This document shows positions 48,431-62,371 of a stretch of DNA of 64,000 bases, one piece after another; the stretch's first letter is position 1; the number at the start of each line of letters is the position of its first letter. Where the stretch lies: assembly GCF_965638725.1 (NCBI RefSeq), contig NC_134950.1:132137636-132201635 (forward strand), written 5' to 3'. This DNA is from Aptenodytes patagonicus (lineage: Eukaryota; Chordata; Aves; Sphenisciformes; Spheniscidae). The position numbers were made by a program, and so were the translations under genes. The notes under the pieces were generated by a model. That model had not been told where the DNA came from. It ran no database searches and saw only the letters and a list, made by a program, of their open reading frames with translations.

Positions 48431-51400
48431 GAAGATTTATTAACTGGAGAATTCCAGTTACCACAGAGTCGTAGTAACAAACTTCATTTTGTAGTAGTTA
48501 TTAGCTGCAGTTTTGAAAGAGTAGAACTTTGAACTGTATTCAGTCTTGTGTGTATGTTGTGTTCTATTCTGCTTTTCTCCTTCTACTCCCAACACCTCAA
48601 TCTCTCCAGACTAAAAAGGAAATTATACCTCTCTCATTGAGGGTGTATACATGAGTTTGAATAGGATTGCATGTCCTGCTTCAAATTTCCAGAAGGTTTA
48701 GAAGTAGTAATGGCTAGGAAAAGACTTAGCCAGAAGTGGATGTTAGTGAAATGTATAATGACAAGGGAACTGAGTTGTTACAGACCTGGACACTTAAGGG
48801 AATATGGCTACAGCATGAAAAATGTCCAAGGACTGCTTCTGGGGAGTGTTCTGGATGGAATTTTATTAAGGGGGGGTGGGGGGGGAATAGGAATGGTTAT
48901 AGGTTTTGGAGCTGCTTGATGCAGAATTGTACCAATGTTCTGATAGGATAAATTGACCCGAAAAAGCAAAGCTGTTAATCTTGTCTCTGCTCAGGCTGTT
49001 CCATGTCACTAAAGATACTGTTAAGTGTTCCTGTAATATCAATTTGCCATGGTTTTCTTAGAGTACTGTTTTAAAGACAGTAGCTTGATTATACTTCACT
49101 TCTGTGTTACCAGCTTCTTTCTAAGGTTTTTTTTTAAATCTTGCACAGTTAAACCCAGTATTTAAAAAAAAAAAAAAAATCTGGAGTTTTCTGAATATCA
49201 GGACCCTTTTCTTTGCAACTTTAAGTACCTAAACAGCCTACTTGGGCTGTTAAAGCTGTGATGTCAGTTTATTGATAAAGGTAGTTGTTTCTTTGCAAAT
49301 GCAGATTTCATTTTGGCTTAATGTTCTAGTTGGCTTGATTGCCCTGGGATGTATTTGAGGCTTTATGCTGTAGCTATAAGAAAACAAAAGTGTCTATGTG
49401 TAGTTCTCATTGAAGAGTTTCAACACCAAAAGAAGAGATAAAACAGAAGATATGTACATAGAGTGCATATTTTATGTTTATTTGACCAAGTGTTACCCAT
49501 AGGACCATCTGGTGAGCCAAGTTGATTGTTCAGTATGTTTGAAATGGTGGTGCTAGATATGAACAGTTCTTACAAGCATGCTGAGAAGGCTTATCACAGT
49601 GAAATGCATAGCCCAGGCCTTACGAGTGCCGTTTATTTTCTCTTCCATTAGATCATGTTGTGCTGGTTTTGTTAGCCATTTCTCACCCGTAGGAAACTTA
49701 ATTTTTTTATTCCCATCTGGGAATTTTACATTTTGTGGCATATGCCAGTAAAAGTAACAAGTTATAACTAAGAACATGCATTTTTAATGTTCTTTTGAAG
49801 TACCCTATAAGCATAACACAAAAACAGTAGGTAAATCTCTTTTGTGTTGCATTCAGAAAGTTGAAACATCTGTTTAATATGGCTGTAGCTGAAGGCATTT
49901 CCAAAATAGGTGCACAATTGGAGCTTCTTGCAAATTTGTATCTTTTGTATTATCAAATCAAGTGGACTGTGTTAATTGTGAACTAGTAGGCAGTAGTGAG
50001 TTCTTGTGGATCTGCCTTTGCTTGCACAGAGTACATATATTCTGTGTGGGACTTAAAAGCATGTAAGTCTCCTTTAAATAGTAAGACAGCTTTTTGTCAA
50101 AAGAAACAATTGTTTAGACAAGATTAGAAAAATACAATGCTTGCATTTACTTAGTATTACAGAGCTATGACACTTGTTTACCTGAAGTGTCCCAGTGAGC
50201 TGCTTGGTGCTGTGGCCTTTTCGTACTCTTTTCACAAGCTTTGCCACCTGACAGAATTATTCTTGGAATGAGACAGCCAGCCAGATGGTATTGTTGGATC
50301 TCCATTAGAATGATTGTCTGGCACAGACACTAATTCCCTGTCAAATGGAAATATTTTTTTCCTTCTGGGTATTTGTGTGCTAAACCAAGATGCTAAATTT
50401 TGTCTTACATGAAGGTGATCTGAGCCTTGAATGCTACAAAGAAACAAAAGGATTTTCCCTTAATTGTATTTCAGCAGGGTTTTCTTTTGTGTGCCTTAAT
50501 GGAACAGGTTTTTTTAAAGTCCTCTAACAGGTATACAGTCTATACTCCTTGCAGGAATGACTTGGTAAACCAGTATTTTAGGATAGATGTTGTATAAAAG
50601 CTTTAACGTCTGCCACTTTCAATGTAGCTGAGAAAGTAAAAAAAAAAAAAAATCCAGGCTATAAAGAGTAAGTATCAGGGCTTCTTCAGGTGAAACATGC
50701 ATCTTAGGAAAAAGCTTAAGTAGCTTTACAACCTAGATGGATTCTTACTTCATACTTTTTTATTCCTACTCTAAAGTTTGAGGTGAATTTCACTTTAAAC
50801 TTCCGGAGACACAGACACACACACACACACACACACACTTTCACTGTAAGTTTTTTAAAGAAAGAAGGCACCAGCTGAGTTTATGAAGGCCTTTGTATTG
50901 CTCCAGTGACTGTTCTGGCTTTAGCTACTGTGAATAAATTCAAATTTGTTTTTTTTCCAGTAGTGTGAACTTCTGTGTACTTGGTGCTCAAGACAAACAT
51001 GAAAAAAGGGTTGTTTATTCTCTTAGCTTAAGGTTGGGAGGCTCTAGTAAGTATAGTAATGAGGAGGACAGGTTTTAAGTTTAAAAATGTTACTGTAAAA
51101 TACGATGTCAGAGCTGAAAATAAGTATCTTTATCCATACAGTAACTGTTTAGGACTAGCAGCATAATTAAAATCACAAAAACTCTCTCAAAACCTCTGAA
51201 TACATAGTCCAGTAAAGATGTATGCTGCAGTCAGTCAACATATTGCTGATGTAGTGCAATATTAGAGGTACTGCTTGTAAGACAGTACTCTACCTGTGGG
51301 TCTGCAACAGTCCTCTTCTATTCTTGGGGTGTGTGTTTGTAATTGTGCCCTCTAAGCTTCTAGCTGTTACAGAAGTACTAATAGGAACAGATTAAGTCAG

Positions 51401-51745
51401 GTGTTCAAATTTCAGTGTATGGTTTGAACTATCAAGGGAGCTGCTTTCCTTTTCCCCTACCCCCATTCAAGATAAGTGGCCTTATCCTCTAAGTGCTTTC
51501 TGTCTTAAATTTAAAGGAATAATATTTTGCTGAGTGGTGCCTTTTTTTTTTTTTGCTAGAACAAACATAACCAAATGTTTTTCCCCTTTGTTTTATGCTG
51601 GTTCCTTTAGTACACTATGAGTGAGTGTTCAAGGAATTCTTAAACTTCTTGTAAAGTGTTCCTAGAACAATGTACAACTAGAACCACCAGTTATAGAGGT
51701 CATTGACTTGTTTTCCTGGGAAAAATTGGTGCTTAGAACTGTAAA
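48431..51745. other. intergenic DNA downstream of DAZL
   Basis: AT-rich, no gene seen. Contains a G-rich stretch at about 48870-48886, A-tracts near 49165 and 50638, and an (AC)12 run at 50815-50838. Confidence 0.5.
50815..50838. repeat. (AC)12 microsatellite
   Basis: Twelve uninterrupted AC units. Confidence 0.95.
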
Positions 51746-52296
51746 AATCATAGAATAGTTTGGTTGGAAGGGACCTTTAAAGGTCATCTAGTCCAACCCC
51801 CCCTACAGTGAGCAGGGGCATCTTCAACTAAATCTGGTTGCTCAGAGCCCGTCCAACCTGACCTTGAATGTTTCCAAGGATGGGGCATCCACCACCTCTC
51901 TGGGCAACCTGTGCCAGTGTTTCAGCACCCTCAGTGTAAAAAATGTCTTCCTTATATCTAGTCTAAATCTACCCCCCTTTAGTTTAAAGCTATTCCCCCT
52001 TGTCCTGTTGCAACAGGCCCTGCTAAAAAGTTTGTTCCCATCTTTCTTGTAAGCCCCCTTTAAGTACCGAAAGGCCACAGTAAGATCTCCCCAGAGCCTT
52101 CTCTTCTCCAGGCTGAACAACCCCAACTCTCTCAGCCTTTCTTCATAGGAGAGGTGTTCCATCCCCCTGTTCATTTTTGTGACCCTCTTCTGGACCTGCT
52201 CCAACAGGTCCATGTCTTTCCTGTGCTGAGGGCTCCAGAGCTGGATGCAGTCCTCCAGGTGGGGTCTCACCAGAGTAGAGGGGCAGAATTGCCTCC
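51746..52296 (-). mobile_element. CR1 LINE fragment
   Basis: Begins AATCATAGAATAG, then GGTTGGAAGGGACC, the reverse complement of a CR1 3' terminus. Minus-strand translation (about 52290-51842) is an almost unbroken C-terminal CR1 RT piece with RPHLEDCIQLWSP, LEQVQKRVTK and [20 protein letters not shown], ending in the SLETFKVRLD segment near the normal ORF2 end. It is 5'-truncated at about 52296. It is the least damaged CR1 frame here but lacks the polymerase core. Confidence 0.93.
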
Positions 52297-52622
52297 ACTG
52301 AAGAAAAAAATGTTTTGGCCTGTAGCAGTTCATAGGCTCATACATAGCTGAGCTGTGCATGCATCTAGTTTTTGCCATAAGCTGGCTTTAAACTGAATGT
52401 AGAAAGTAGTTAAATGAAATGGCTCCTGTGCATCATAACAAGCAAGACAAATGGTGCCTTTCTTAAAACATGCAAAGGGTACCCTACGTGTGTGTGGTGG
52501 AGTAATCTTTTAGGAACATGCTTGTAATGGGGATATTATAAAAAAAAAAAAGCCCACCTCTGGCTTTTAGGAGGATATTAAGGCAGGTAATAGAATATGC
52601 GTTGGACAGAGGCTATATGCTA
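52297..52622. other. 326-bp spacer between two CR1 copies
   Basis: Ordinary AT-rich DNA with an A12 run near 52541. No LTR or LINE sequence seen in it. Confidence 0.5.
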
Positions 52623-53602
52623 TGTTACAGAATCATTTAGTTTAGAGAATATCTTTAAGATCGTTGCGTCCAACTGTAAACCTAATGCCCAGTCCACCAC
52701 TAAACCGTGTCCCTAAGTGCTACATCTACATGTTATTTAAACATCTCCAGGGATGGTGACTCAACCACTTCCCTGGGCAGCCTGGTCCAATGTTTAACCA
52801 CTCTTTCAGTAAAGACGTTTTTTCCTCATGTCCAATGTAAACCTGCCCTGGCGCAACTTGAGGCCATTTCCTCTCGTCCCATCGCTTGTTACTTGGGAGA
52901 AAAGACTGACACCCACCTCACTACAACCTCCTTTCAGGTACTTGTAGAGAGCAAGAAGGTCTCCCCTCAGCCTCCTTTTCTCCAGGCTAAACAAGCCCAG
53001 TTCCCTCAGCCGCTCCTCATAAGACTTGTTCTCCAGACCCCTCACCAGCTTCGTTGCCCTTCTCTGGACACGCTCCAGCACCTCAATGTCCCTTCTTGTA
53101 GTGAGGGGCCCAAAACTGAACACAGTATTCAAGGTGCGGCCTCACCAGGGCCGAGTACAGGGGCACGATCACTTCCCTACTCCTGCTGGCCACACTATTT
53201 CTGATACAGGCCAGGATGCCATTGGCCTTCTTGGCCGTCTGGGCACACTGCCGGCTCATGTTCAGCTGGCTGTCGACCAGCACCCCCAGGTCCTTTTCCG
53301 ACAGGCAGCTTTCCAGCCACTCTTCCCCAAGCCTGTAGCGCTGCATGGGGTTGTTGTGGCCGAAGTGCAGGACCCGGCACTTGGCCTTGTTGAATCTCAT
53401 ACAGTTGGCCTGGGCCCATCGATCCAGCCTGTCCAGGTCCCTCTGCAGAGCCTTCCTACCCTCAAGCAGATCAACACTCCCGCCCAACTTGGTGTCGTCT
53501 GCAAACTTACTGAGGGTGCGCTCGATCCTCTTGTCCAGATCATTGATAGATATTGAACAGAACTGACCCCAGTCTTGAGCCCTGGGGAACACCACTAGTT
53601 GT
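52623..53602 (-). mobile_element. CR1 LINE fragment including the RT FADD motif
   Basis: The 3' end (ACAGAATCATTTAG) is at the left and the element extends to 53602. Minus-strand translation gives RT from shortly before the palm motif onwards: [11 protein letters not shown] (FADD, about 53510-53480), a linker, [28 protein letters not shown]. It then shifts frame into a second piece ([30 protein letters not shown]) ending about 52806. It is a different subfamily from the copy at 51746-52296, judged by the 3' UTR. It stops at an abrupt junction with the LTR that follows. Confidence 0.94.
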
Positions 53603-53603
53603 T

Positions 53604-54054
53604 TAGGTAGTGTTTCAGTTGTTGCTAGGTAGTGCTTACGCTAGTCAAGGACTTTTCAGTTTCTCATGCTCTACCAACTGAGAAGGCTGGAGGTGCACAA
53701 GAAGCTGGGAGGGGACACAGCCAGGACAGCTGACCCAAACTGGCCAAAGGGACATTCCATACCATGTGACATCATGCTCAGTACATAAACTGGGGAAAGC
53801 TGGCTGGGGGGGCTGCCGCTTGGGGACTGGCTGGGCATCAGTCAGCGGGTGGTGAGCAATTGCATTGTGCATCACTTGCTTTGTAAATTATTATTTTATT
53901 TCAATTATTAAACTGTTTTTATCTCAACCCATCAGTTTTTCTTACTTCTGCTCTTCCAATTCTCTCCCCCATCCCACCGAGGGCGGGAGGGGGGGGAAGG
54001 AGTGAGCGAGCGGCTGCGTGGTGCTCAGTTGCCGGCTGAGGTTAAACCACACCA
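53604..54054 (+). mobile_element. 5'-truncated LTR, avian ERVL-type
   Basis: The same LTR family as 2645-3205 but in the opposite orientation. It starts about 88-106 bp inside the LTR (GTTGTTGCTAGGTAGTGC) and runs to the 3' end GGTTAAACCACACCA. It includes the ACATAAAC TATA-like element near 53783 and the ATTAAACTG region near 53907. The CRE position reads TGACATCA. Its first part is missing, replaced by the CR1 end, so no target-site duplication can be checked. Confidence 0.9.
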
Positions 54055-57000
54055 GTAGGACAATACTCCATTGCACTGAGCAGCTGCCTTGTGATTTGCA
54101 GGTAGGTTTCGTGTCTGCTACAGGTGATGTTTTCACCGTAGCCATTAGAGGGCTCTCACGTTCAGTGCTACAAAGATACCATACTGTAGTTGAGCCATGT
54201 CAAACAGCAATTAAGCTGAAAACATCATTGGTCAAGGTATGTCTATATAGCATATAGACAAAACCTTACATTGTGAATAAGATTTCCCTTACTGTCCCTT
54301 AAGGCTGTTACTTACCTTTAGTTTGAGCAAATGTGCAGAATTGATTTGCTTACAATACCAGAGTAAAAAAATTTTTTTAAAAGGAAAAAGAAGTAGGTCT
54401 TTTTGTTAGATGTTTCACTTGTGCAGATAAAAGTTACTGATACAGCACCAGATGTTAGGAATGCTAATTGAGGTTGCTTGCTTAGTGCTCCTGATTCTAC
54501 TTTCACTAAAATAGAGATCTTTATACATAGTTAAGCAGTTTATTTGCTGAATCTCTTCTAAGGAGAAATGTTGCAACAACAGATACTTATTGATAAGACA
54601 CTTCCTGTAAATGCTGGACTTAATCTGTTTTTGATGGGGAAATAAGTCTGTGTGGACTCTATTTGAATGTTACAATAGCTTTCATAAAACTTGTCAGTTG
54701 TGCTTATCTCACTGTTGCAGTGGTTATTCCCCGACTTAGGAGACAGCCAGACACAGAAAGATTTGTTTGCTTAGGTGGTCTGTGGTAGTTTCATTAATTA
54801 AAAGTGCAATTCTGTTAACAGTTTTAAAAACAGATTTTTCCAAGTAAGATAAAAAGGATCAATAGTGGTGGAGTTTCAGAAATGGTATTTTAGTGCTGTG
54901 TTGCCCATTAGTAAATTGTGAAGCCTGGGCTGATTAGCTTTGTTTTGCTGTGGTTTCTGGGGACTTGGTAAGGTGCACAGCACTTACAAATGCTAGGCTA
55001 GTAGAAGATGAGGAGCTGCTGTGCTGTGTGACAATTCACACCAAAGCATGCTTTCTAACACTGGGACAGTACTAAACATGTCTACTGCAGTGAAGGGAGC
55101 CTGAATATGGATTTTTGACTTCTCTTGCTACATGTAACTTGATTGTATTTGTTCAGCTTTTAATAACAGTCTTTCAGGCAGTTGATCCCATGTGGGAATA
55201 TCTGCGAAAGATTCAGGAGGCTCAAGCTGGGGAGTCAGTGGATTGAAATAGAAGATAATCCTGGAGTTGGCACCTTGGGAAATCCTTGTATGTCCAGGGA
55301 AGGAAGGTTTTCTACGTTCCTGTGTAAATTCAGGGCCGCTGCAGAAACATTTCATGTCTCGGCATAGCTGAGCAAGTGTCTACTGACACCGTTTCCCTGA
55401 GCCTGGGGGGATGGACATGACAGGCAGGCACATCTGCTTTTGAAAGGTTCCTTATTAGTGCTTCTTCAAATTACTAAGCAGGTCCTAAACTCAGGCCAGC
55501 ACTAACTGCAAGCTGAGCTCCTTTGACCAAGTGAGGTTTGGTTACTAAGTGAGCAGTAGACTGTACTCATTCTTTAAAATAAGCTAAGCTTTAAAACTGT
55601 TCTTTCAAACAGCATTCTCAAATAAATGAGATGGAAATATTTTTACGTTATAAGCCTTCACTTCTGTCTCTTCTAGACTCTTTGATCCATTTTTGAGAAA
55701 CTATACCTGAATATAACGTAGCCCAGTATGGTGACTGAGCTGGGCGCAGCTGAAGGTGTAGGAATTCTTACAGACTAAAGATATACAAAGTGTTCACTGT
55801 CTTTGTAGTATTTCTTATTCACATTATGGTTTATAATATTTCAGTGTGATCAGTCTGGATGGATATTAAAAATCTTAGACTAACGTCTGTTTTATAGCTA
55901 TCTAGGTTCTATTTCTGTATGTTAATCTTCACACTGTGGTGGACCCAGCTGTGCAGTCCATCTTCTACATAGAATTGTAGCAGTTGCCATGACAGCGTAT
56001 AGCTACCTATTGGTGGCAGAATAATAGGCATGTGACTTCTTTGATAACTATTACAATGTAATTTAGTCATCAGCCAGCAGGTGGGGCATTAAGCTAACAA
56101 AAACCTACCAAATAATGTAATGTAAAAAACGTTTCTCTTGTGGAACACTGCAGTCTGTCCTTTTTACAATAAAAGCTGTCCATGGCAGAATGTAGCAGTT
56201 CTTATTGTAGGCTAATTAATTTCTGCGTTAAAAAATACAGCTGTAAGAAATGCAATGAAAACACTTTGTAGATTACCAAAGGTTGTGTTACAGTGCATGA
56301 TGGGTTTGGCAGAAAGGCAGGGTTTGTTAGCAGGTTTGATACTGGTTCTGACTGTATTGTCAGGACAGAGTTGGGCACTCCATAGGGAAGCAGGACAGGG
56401 AAGTTTAAACCACTGATGTATTCCATAGCTGAAAAATTCTTGTCAGCTTATTCATAACTCTTTTCAGTTCCCCTTCTCATTTGTACAGTGCTTACAAATC
56501 AAATCCTTAAAGGAAATTGACAGTATTTCGAAGGGGTGTAAGTCAGAAAAGGCTTTGGTCCTCCTTTCTGCTTTCAGGTAAGTCTAGTTTATTCTACAAT
56601 CCCAAGAATTTGAGAAATACAAAACAGTAAAAAGAAAAGCCTGTAGTGATACTTAAATCTCATTTAGCCGCCTTCTCTGTTCCCTTTTTTACAGAGGTAG
56701 GGTTGAAATGGGTAAGAACATGGACCACTTCTTTAAACTGGATACTCATTCTGGATCTCTCTGTTCCTGTAAATGGAACACAGTAATTGGCAATGGATGG
56801 GAACTCAGCTATGTGGTTTACCTTTGCTACCAATGCGTAGTGTTACCTGCTGTTTTCAATGTTTCCTAGGACCAGATCCTTCTAGGTTGGTTGGAGGAGG
56901 GGAGGAGGTTATCTAGCAGCAATTGTGGATGACTTAATTTTCAGTTGCTGTGTCTGCTTCCCCTAGGGAATTATGAGCTCTCTGAAATGTTTGCTTTCTT

Positions 57001-60000
57001 GGGTGACATTTTGCAATATAAATGACACTTCATGACAGGATATTATGAAGCCAACAGTGAACAGACTAAAAAAAAAAAAAAAGACGTTAGGGTTCACTGA
57101 CATATTTGCTTATCTTGTTATTATAGACACACCACTGAAGAAGCGAAAATTAATAAAGTATTATTTTGCTGAGTTCCTACATTTGGTGGTGACCCTTAAA
57201 CAATCTGAGTTAAGAACTACTATACTTGTCCAGATCAAGGTTTGTCTAGTTCAGTACTGTAGGTCATTATTGGAAACCTGTCTGTAAATGGAAAAGTAAA
57301 AAGGCAAGAAAATAGATCCTCAAGAACATGCTCAGCTTCTAGCAGCTTGTGCCTCAGGATTTCTTAGCTAGAGGTTGTCTTTGGTCTTTCCTTTCGGTAT
57401 ATATTGAACTGAGTAGCAAGGCAGGCTGTACTAGAGTATTTTGCCACAATGTCATAGAATGCAGTTATAAATAAAAGGAATTATATTTGCTGTATGAGTC
57501 CAATATGTTTTCATCCTTGCTTTTATGGACTTAGTAATGCTTTAACCTAAATAACAATCCATTAACTTGCAACAAAGCTGTTACTTTAAAAAAAACAAAC
57601 ATCAAACCATGAAGCAAACTTTTTTCATAGACCATTAGGATTCTTTAACAGATTTTCTGCCATACTTGGTATTCTGAAAATAATTTAAATTCTCTATAAA
57701 AAAACCCCAACCCTGTGATAGAACTGCCTAAAAAGAAGGCAGTAGTAGATAATACTATGTATTTATACCTGGAGCTCTCCAGAAGTACTCAATATTTGTT
57801 ATGAATATGGTAGTTTCAAGTGCTGTATTCATGCTGCCTAACCAGCCAAAAATATCCTGTATGCAGAGTTAGAAGCAGCTCCTGAGGCCACAGGTTGTGT
57901 CCAGACAAACTAAATTAGGGAAGTTCTAGTGTATAGGATAAAGTACTGTCTGAATAAGATTCTTGTAACAAATGTAGGGGACATATGTAGCTAATGATGA
58001 CTCTGACTGCACTCTGAAGCTTTGAGATCTTGGCGACAGATCCCGTTACAGCTACTAGAGTGGTCTCTTAATCCAAGTGGCAGGGGTCTGTGTTTTGGCA
58101 GCAGATGATGTATTATCTCAAACCAGCCTGTTTGGCTTGTAATACGCAGTTTCAGAAACTATAAAATTCATGTTTCTGTGTCCGTTACCTCACATATGTA
58201 CAAGGTAAGGATGAAACAGAATTGTATTATAGTACATGTTAATTATTTTGGAAAGAATGCTTTTCAGCTTGGAAAGCAGAAATCTCAAACCCAATTGGAG
58301 ACAGAATTCTGTCTTAGTTTAAGCATAGGAGCAGTTAAGAGGATTGTTGGCTGAAATGTCTCTTAAGTGCCCCTTGGAAGGGGCACTGGGCTAGAAAGTG
58401 TGAAACAGACGTGATCTTTGTCTTGCGTTACTCAAGAGCAAAGTTCATTTTACTTTGGTCTGAATTAAATAACATGGAGAGTTAAACTTCAGTCTCTTTG
58501 ATCTGTTAGGAAACTTAAGTTTGAAAACTTGATTTTTGTGATATTTAATTTTAAGACTCTTATTACCTGCTTTTTCATCCTGTGTGCTCCACTTCATATC
58601 TAGTGATAAAGAGAAGGCGGAGCTGGTGGCGAAAATGGAGTTGCTGTGACTAGTGACAAATGTCACTAGTGTTTTCTTACTGTATTTGTTACCTGTGACA
58701 ACAAGGATATATTTTAAATATACATACTTAACTGTAAGGTCAAGGATGAAACGTAATGTTTTTCTTTTTCAAATACTGTTCCCTAAGTGCATTGCATAGC
58801 AGAATAAGATTTCTAAAGACTTGCAGCACGTTTTGTACCTTACCATCCCAGAAGACTAAAATAATGCAGAAAATACCGGCTTTTGCTGTTACAGTAAGTT
58901 AATTAAAATCTTTGTTTACTAGTATAAGCATACAGATAACATCAGACAAGCTTATGTTTTGTATCTGTATTGAAATGCTAATGAGTATAGAGTCCACATT
59001 TACCTTGTTCTAACGCTAGTCACTTTGTTAATTTGTCGTGTGTTCAAGCAGCTTCTCTTCACGACCGTTGGCTTTCTGTCTCTGGTGTCACAGATTATAA
59101 AGTTCTGCATGCTGAAGTCACTTTCGTAATGGAGCTGCCTAGATCAGTATGGTTTTATAGTTTTCAAAATCTGAAACTAATGCGTAGCTCCTCCACTCAT
59201 GCTTTTCTCTTGATAACTGAGTCTCTTTGGAGAAGGCTAGTCCTGTCCTGAACTGATACTTCTAGTTAGATCTAGTATAGAAAGTGCTTTTTGATACTCA
59301 TTCTTTATGCTGCTGCTTAGGAGTCTGGGTTAGATCCTGTACTAGTATACTCATGAACTGGTGGTCCTTGTCCATATTCTCTCTTGACAAGCTTTATCTT
59401 ATTAGCTATACCTGATCCAGTTACACAACAAAGATATCTGAAAAGGGTCTTGCACATTTTACTGTGGAGGGTAAAGCACTGTTTTAAGATTTTTAGGTCT
59501 GGGTAGTTTAAAGATAACTTGGAGGTAGGTAGTTCAGGCCAAGGTGATACTTCTTCTGTATAAAACCTATTAATGCACTCAGAATACACAGTTCATGTAC
59601 AACTTGTGTGAGATCCTAAGTTTGGGAAAAGGATTAATTCATTACAACTTACTTTCTCATTCAGGAAGCATTGTGCCACTTCAGTGATTTTTTTTGTTTG
59701 GTTGGTTGGTTGTTGTTTTCAAACTAGCTTGGAGATGCATCTACTATGTATGCACGAGTTTAGTTTGCCATATTCAGCAATGATTTCCTTAGGTGTGGTA
59801 GGAGTAAGTTAGTTTTCACCTGCAGATCAGGAATCTGTACATATTATTTCTGCTGAGCAGATAAATTTCTAATTATTGGAGGATTGGCTGTGCATTTTTA
59901 ACTGGTGCAGCATGTACAAAATTTTTCCTCATACTTGCTGATAAAGATCTTGACTTTAAAAGAGGATTTCCAAAGTTTCTGTATTTATCTTTAGGTTCTC

Positions 60001-62371
60001 TTTTGCCACAAATTGATAAATAGTTGCTTGAGATTCTTCAGCCTTTCATCCTGATTGTATTACCTGTGCAGATACTTTGAAGGGTGCTGAATATTAGGGT
60101 GTATTCACAGACCACCTAGACTCAAAGCACTTTGCCCCAGTTATTATCACTCAGTGTGACATTATGTACCTTGTACTGAATGCATTGGATGTCTGTGCAG
60201 CTGTACAACCTCTTTCCTAAGTTTGGGACTTCATCAAAGCTTGCTTGGATATATCAACAATACTGCATTTCTGAGATACTAATTCTAGTGTAAACTGGGC
60301 TCTACATACCAGAGTGTCTTGTCAGGTGGTGTTTTTCATTTTCTTGTAATACTGTTCCCTGGGAACTGGAGTTTGATCTCAGTCCTGTGCATCCATTGAA
60401 ACTGATACAGATCTGATCTATTTGTGACTAAGAAGCCTTAAGTGTCTTCAGTTAACTTGCAGAGAAGTCCCTGATACCAAACAAATGTGAAATTGCTTAG
60501 AATTTGATGTTATTCTCCTTTACCAGAGCTCAGACTGAGGCCTGAGGGCCATGTAAAGGATCACAGCTACCATGGGATGTATTTTTTCCAAGGGTCTTAA
60601 TACTCCTTCCTATTAAACTAGTAAAGTGACTTTTGAATTGGGAGAACTGTTCCTTGACTAGAAAGTCTTAGATTGTGATAATGCTTTTAACTTAATGAAC
60701 TGGATCTACTTGGATGATACAGATTCTACTGTAAGTTCCTATACCAAGCTGCTCTCGCTTCTCCCCTTCCACTACCCAGAAATATTTTTTTCTGTAGGTT
60801 GGGAAACTGTACTTACTAAATGTACTGATTTTCAGATTATTGCATTAAGTATTTAATTTCTTGGGATTGTATTTATGTAGTGCTTATTCAGATGGAAATG
60901 AAGCAAACTCTTCCCACAAGTTATTACCAATAGGGCTAGAATCAAGTGCTCATGATGTTAGGATGCAGTGACCCATTTTAGTCTTTCGCCTGGTCTAGTC
61001 ACTGTTTGTGCCATTGGAACAGCTGGGCTGCTGCAAATTTGTGGAATAGTTTTTCTGGGGTGTAGCTTACTTATCCATCTGCTAAAAAGGTAATACTGTT
61101 TAATGCTTAATAAAAATTTCATGAATCATTTTGCATTATTTAAAGTGCCTGGTTGTCTAGTCCTTACTCATATTAGTGAAATTTATTCAAATGAGAATCT
61201 CAGTTCACCTCATTAGTACAGCTGGGCACCAGGTATCTGGTATGTGGAAATCTAAAGCATCAAAAGTTCTGAGAATTACTTTCCCTTATATGTGAATTAG
61301 TTTAATGCAATTGAGAAATTGAAAAACGCATTGATTGGTTATAGTGCTCTACTAAACTACTGGAATGTTTAAGAAACAGGAATATGTGTGAATAGATATC
61401 TCCTTACTGATGGTACTGAGTAGTGTTTAGTCTGGATATCCAAAGAAAGGAAGAAGCGGATATTCCAGCTCCTTCAGAAATTTAGTGTTTCTTGTTAACA
61501 TTAAGTCTTACTCAGCCTTCTGCACTGGCTTATTACTAGCTGAACTTTGATGTAGGGTTTTCACTTGCAGGTTGTTGAAGCACCTTACAGAAATTAATAA
61601 CTATCCATTTTGTTTACTTCTGAGAACAGAAACGCAAGAGAAACAACTTAGGGAATGCCATCTGAAACAGGTCACAGCTTCTCTAATGCTTGGTTAGATT
61701 GGCCCTTCTGACAGGGAAAATTTGGTCCCTGTTCTGATCACCTAGAGCAAGAGCTGCTTTAGTGCCAACTTGATGTAGCAATAAATCTCACTCTCTGGCC
61801 AACGGTCTTTTATATGCAGCTATTTTGGGGCATATCTCTCCTGTTTCTGAAGGTTCTTCTACAGCTTGGATTTAACAGAAATTACACAGATTTCACATTC
61901 TCATTTCATTAATAATTTTGATCAAATGTGTACTGCAACATTCAAGAAAGGTAAAATAAATAGGGATGAATTAAATAGATCATCAGTAATAATGTAGCCA
62001 CAGCTTTCCTCTTACTCCTGCAGAGGCATATCCTATCAGATACTGACCAAGTCAAAATTACCTGCACATAATGTTACATAACTGTGTGAGGTCCTGAGAA
62101 ATCTATGGCCATAAGTGTATTTTAAGTTTCAAGATGATAGAAACCAGCTTTCAGAAAGAGCTTCCAAAAAGGAAAAATGATCCTTAATTATACCTAGCCT
62201 CTGCAGCTCCCTAGTAGGTGCCTACAGATGGGCAATAGAAGCACTTAAATAATAAAAAATAAAAAAAAACAGTCCTATGCCGTTAAAATGCTGTAGTGGT
62301 AGGACTCACATTGAAGTTACTCTTCTTATCTTTGAAAATAGAATATGAGCTAGTTTTAATAACTAATTGGG
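54055..62371. other. long intergenic region
   Basis: About 8.3 kb with no gene or young repeat recognised. Open stretches (55182-55367 +, 56202-56426 -, 57045-57287 +, 59317-59589 -) lack identifiable features. A perfect 10-bp inverted repeat lies at 58649-58670. Confidence 0.45.
58649..58670. repeat. perfect 10-bp inverted repeat, 2-bp spacer
   Basis: ACTAGTGACA-AA-TGTCACTAGT. The arms are exact complements. This could be a dimeric transcription-factor site or chance. Confidence 0.9.

Noticed and set aside
53026-53566. Long plus-strand frame of about 176 residues
   Set aside because: Antisense of the CR1 reverse transcriptase fragment.
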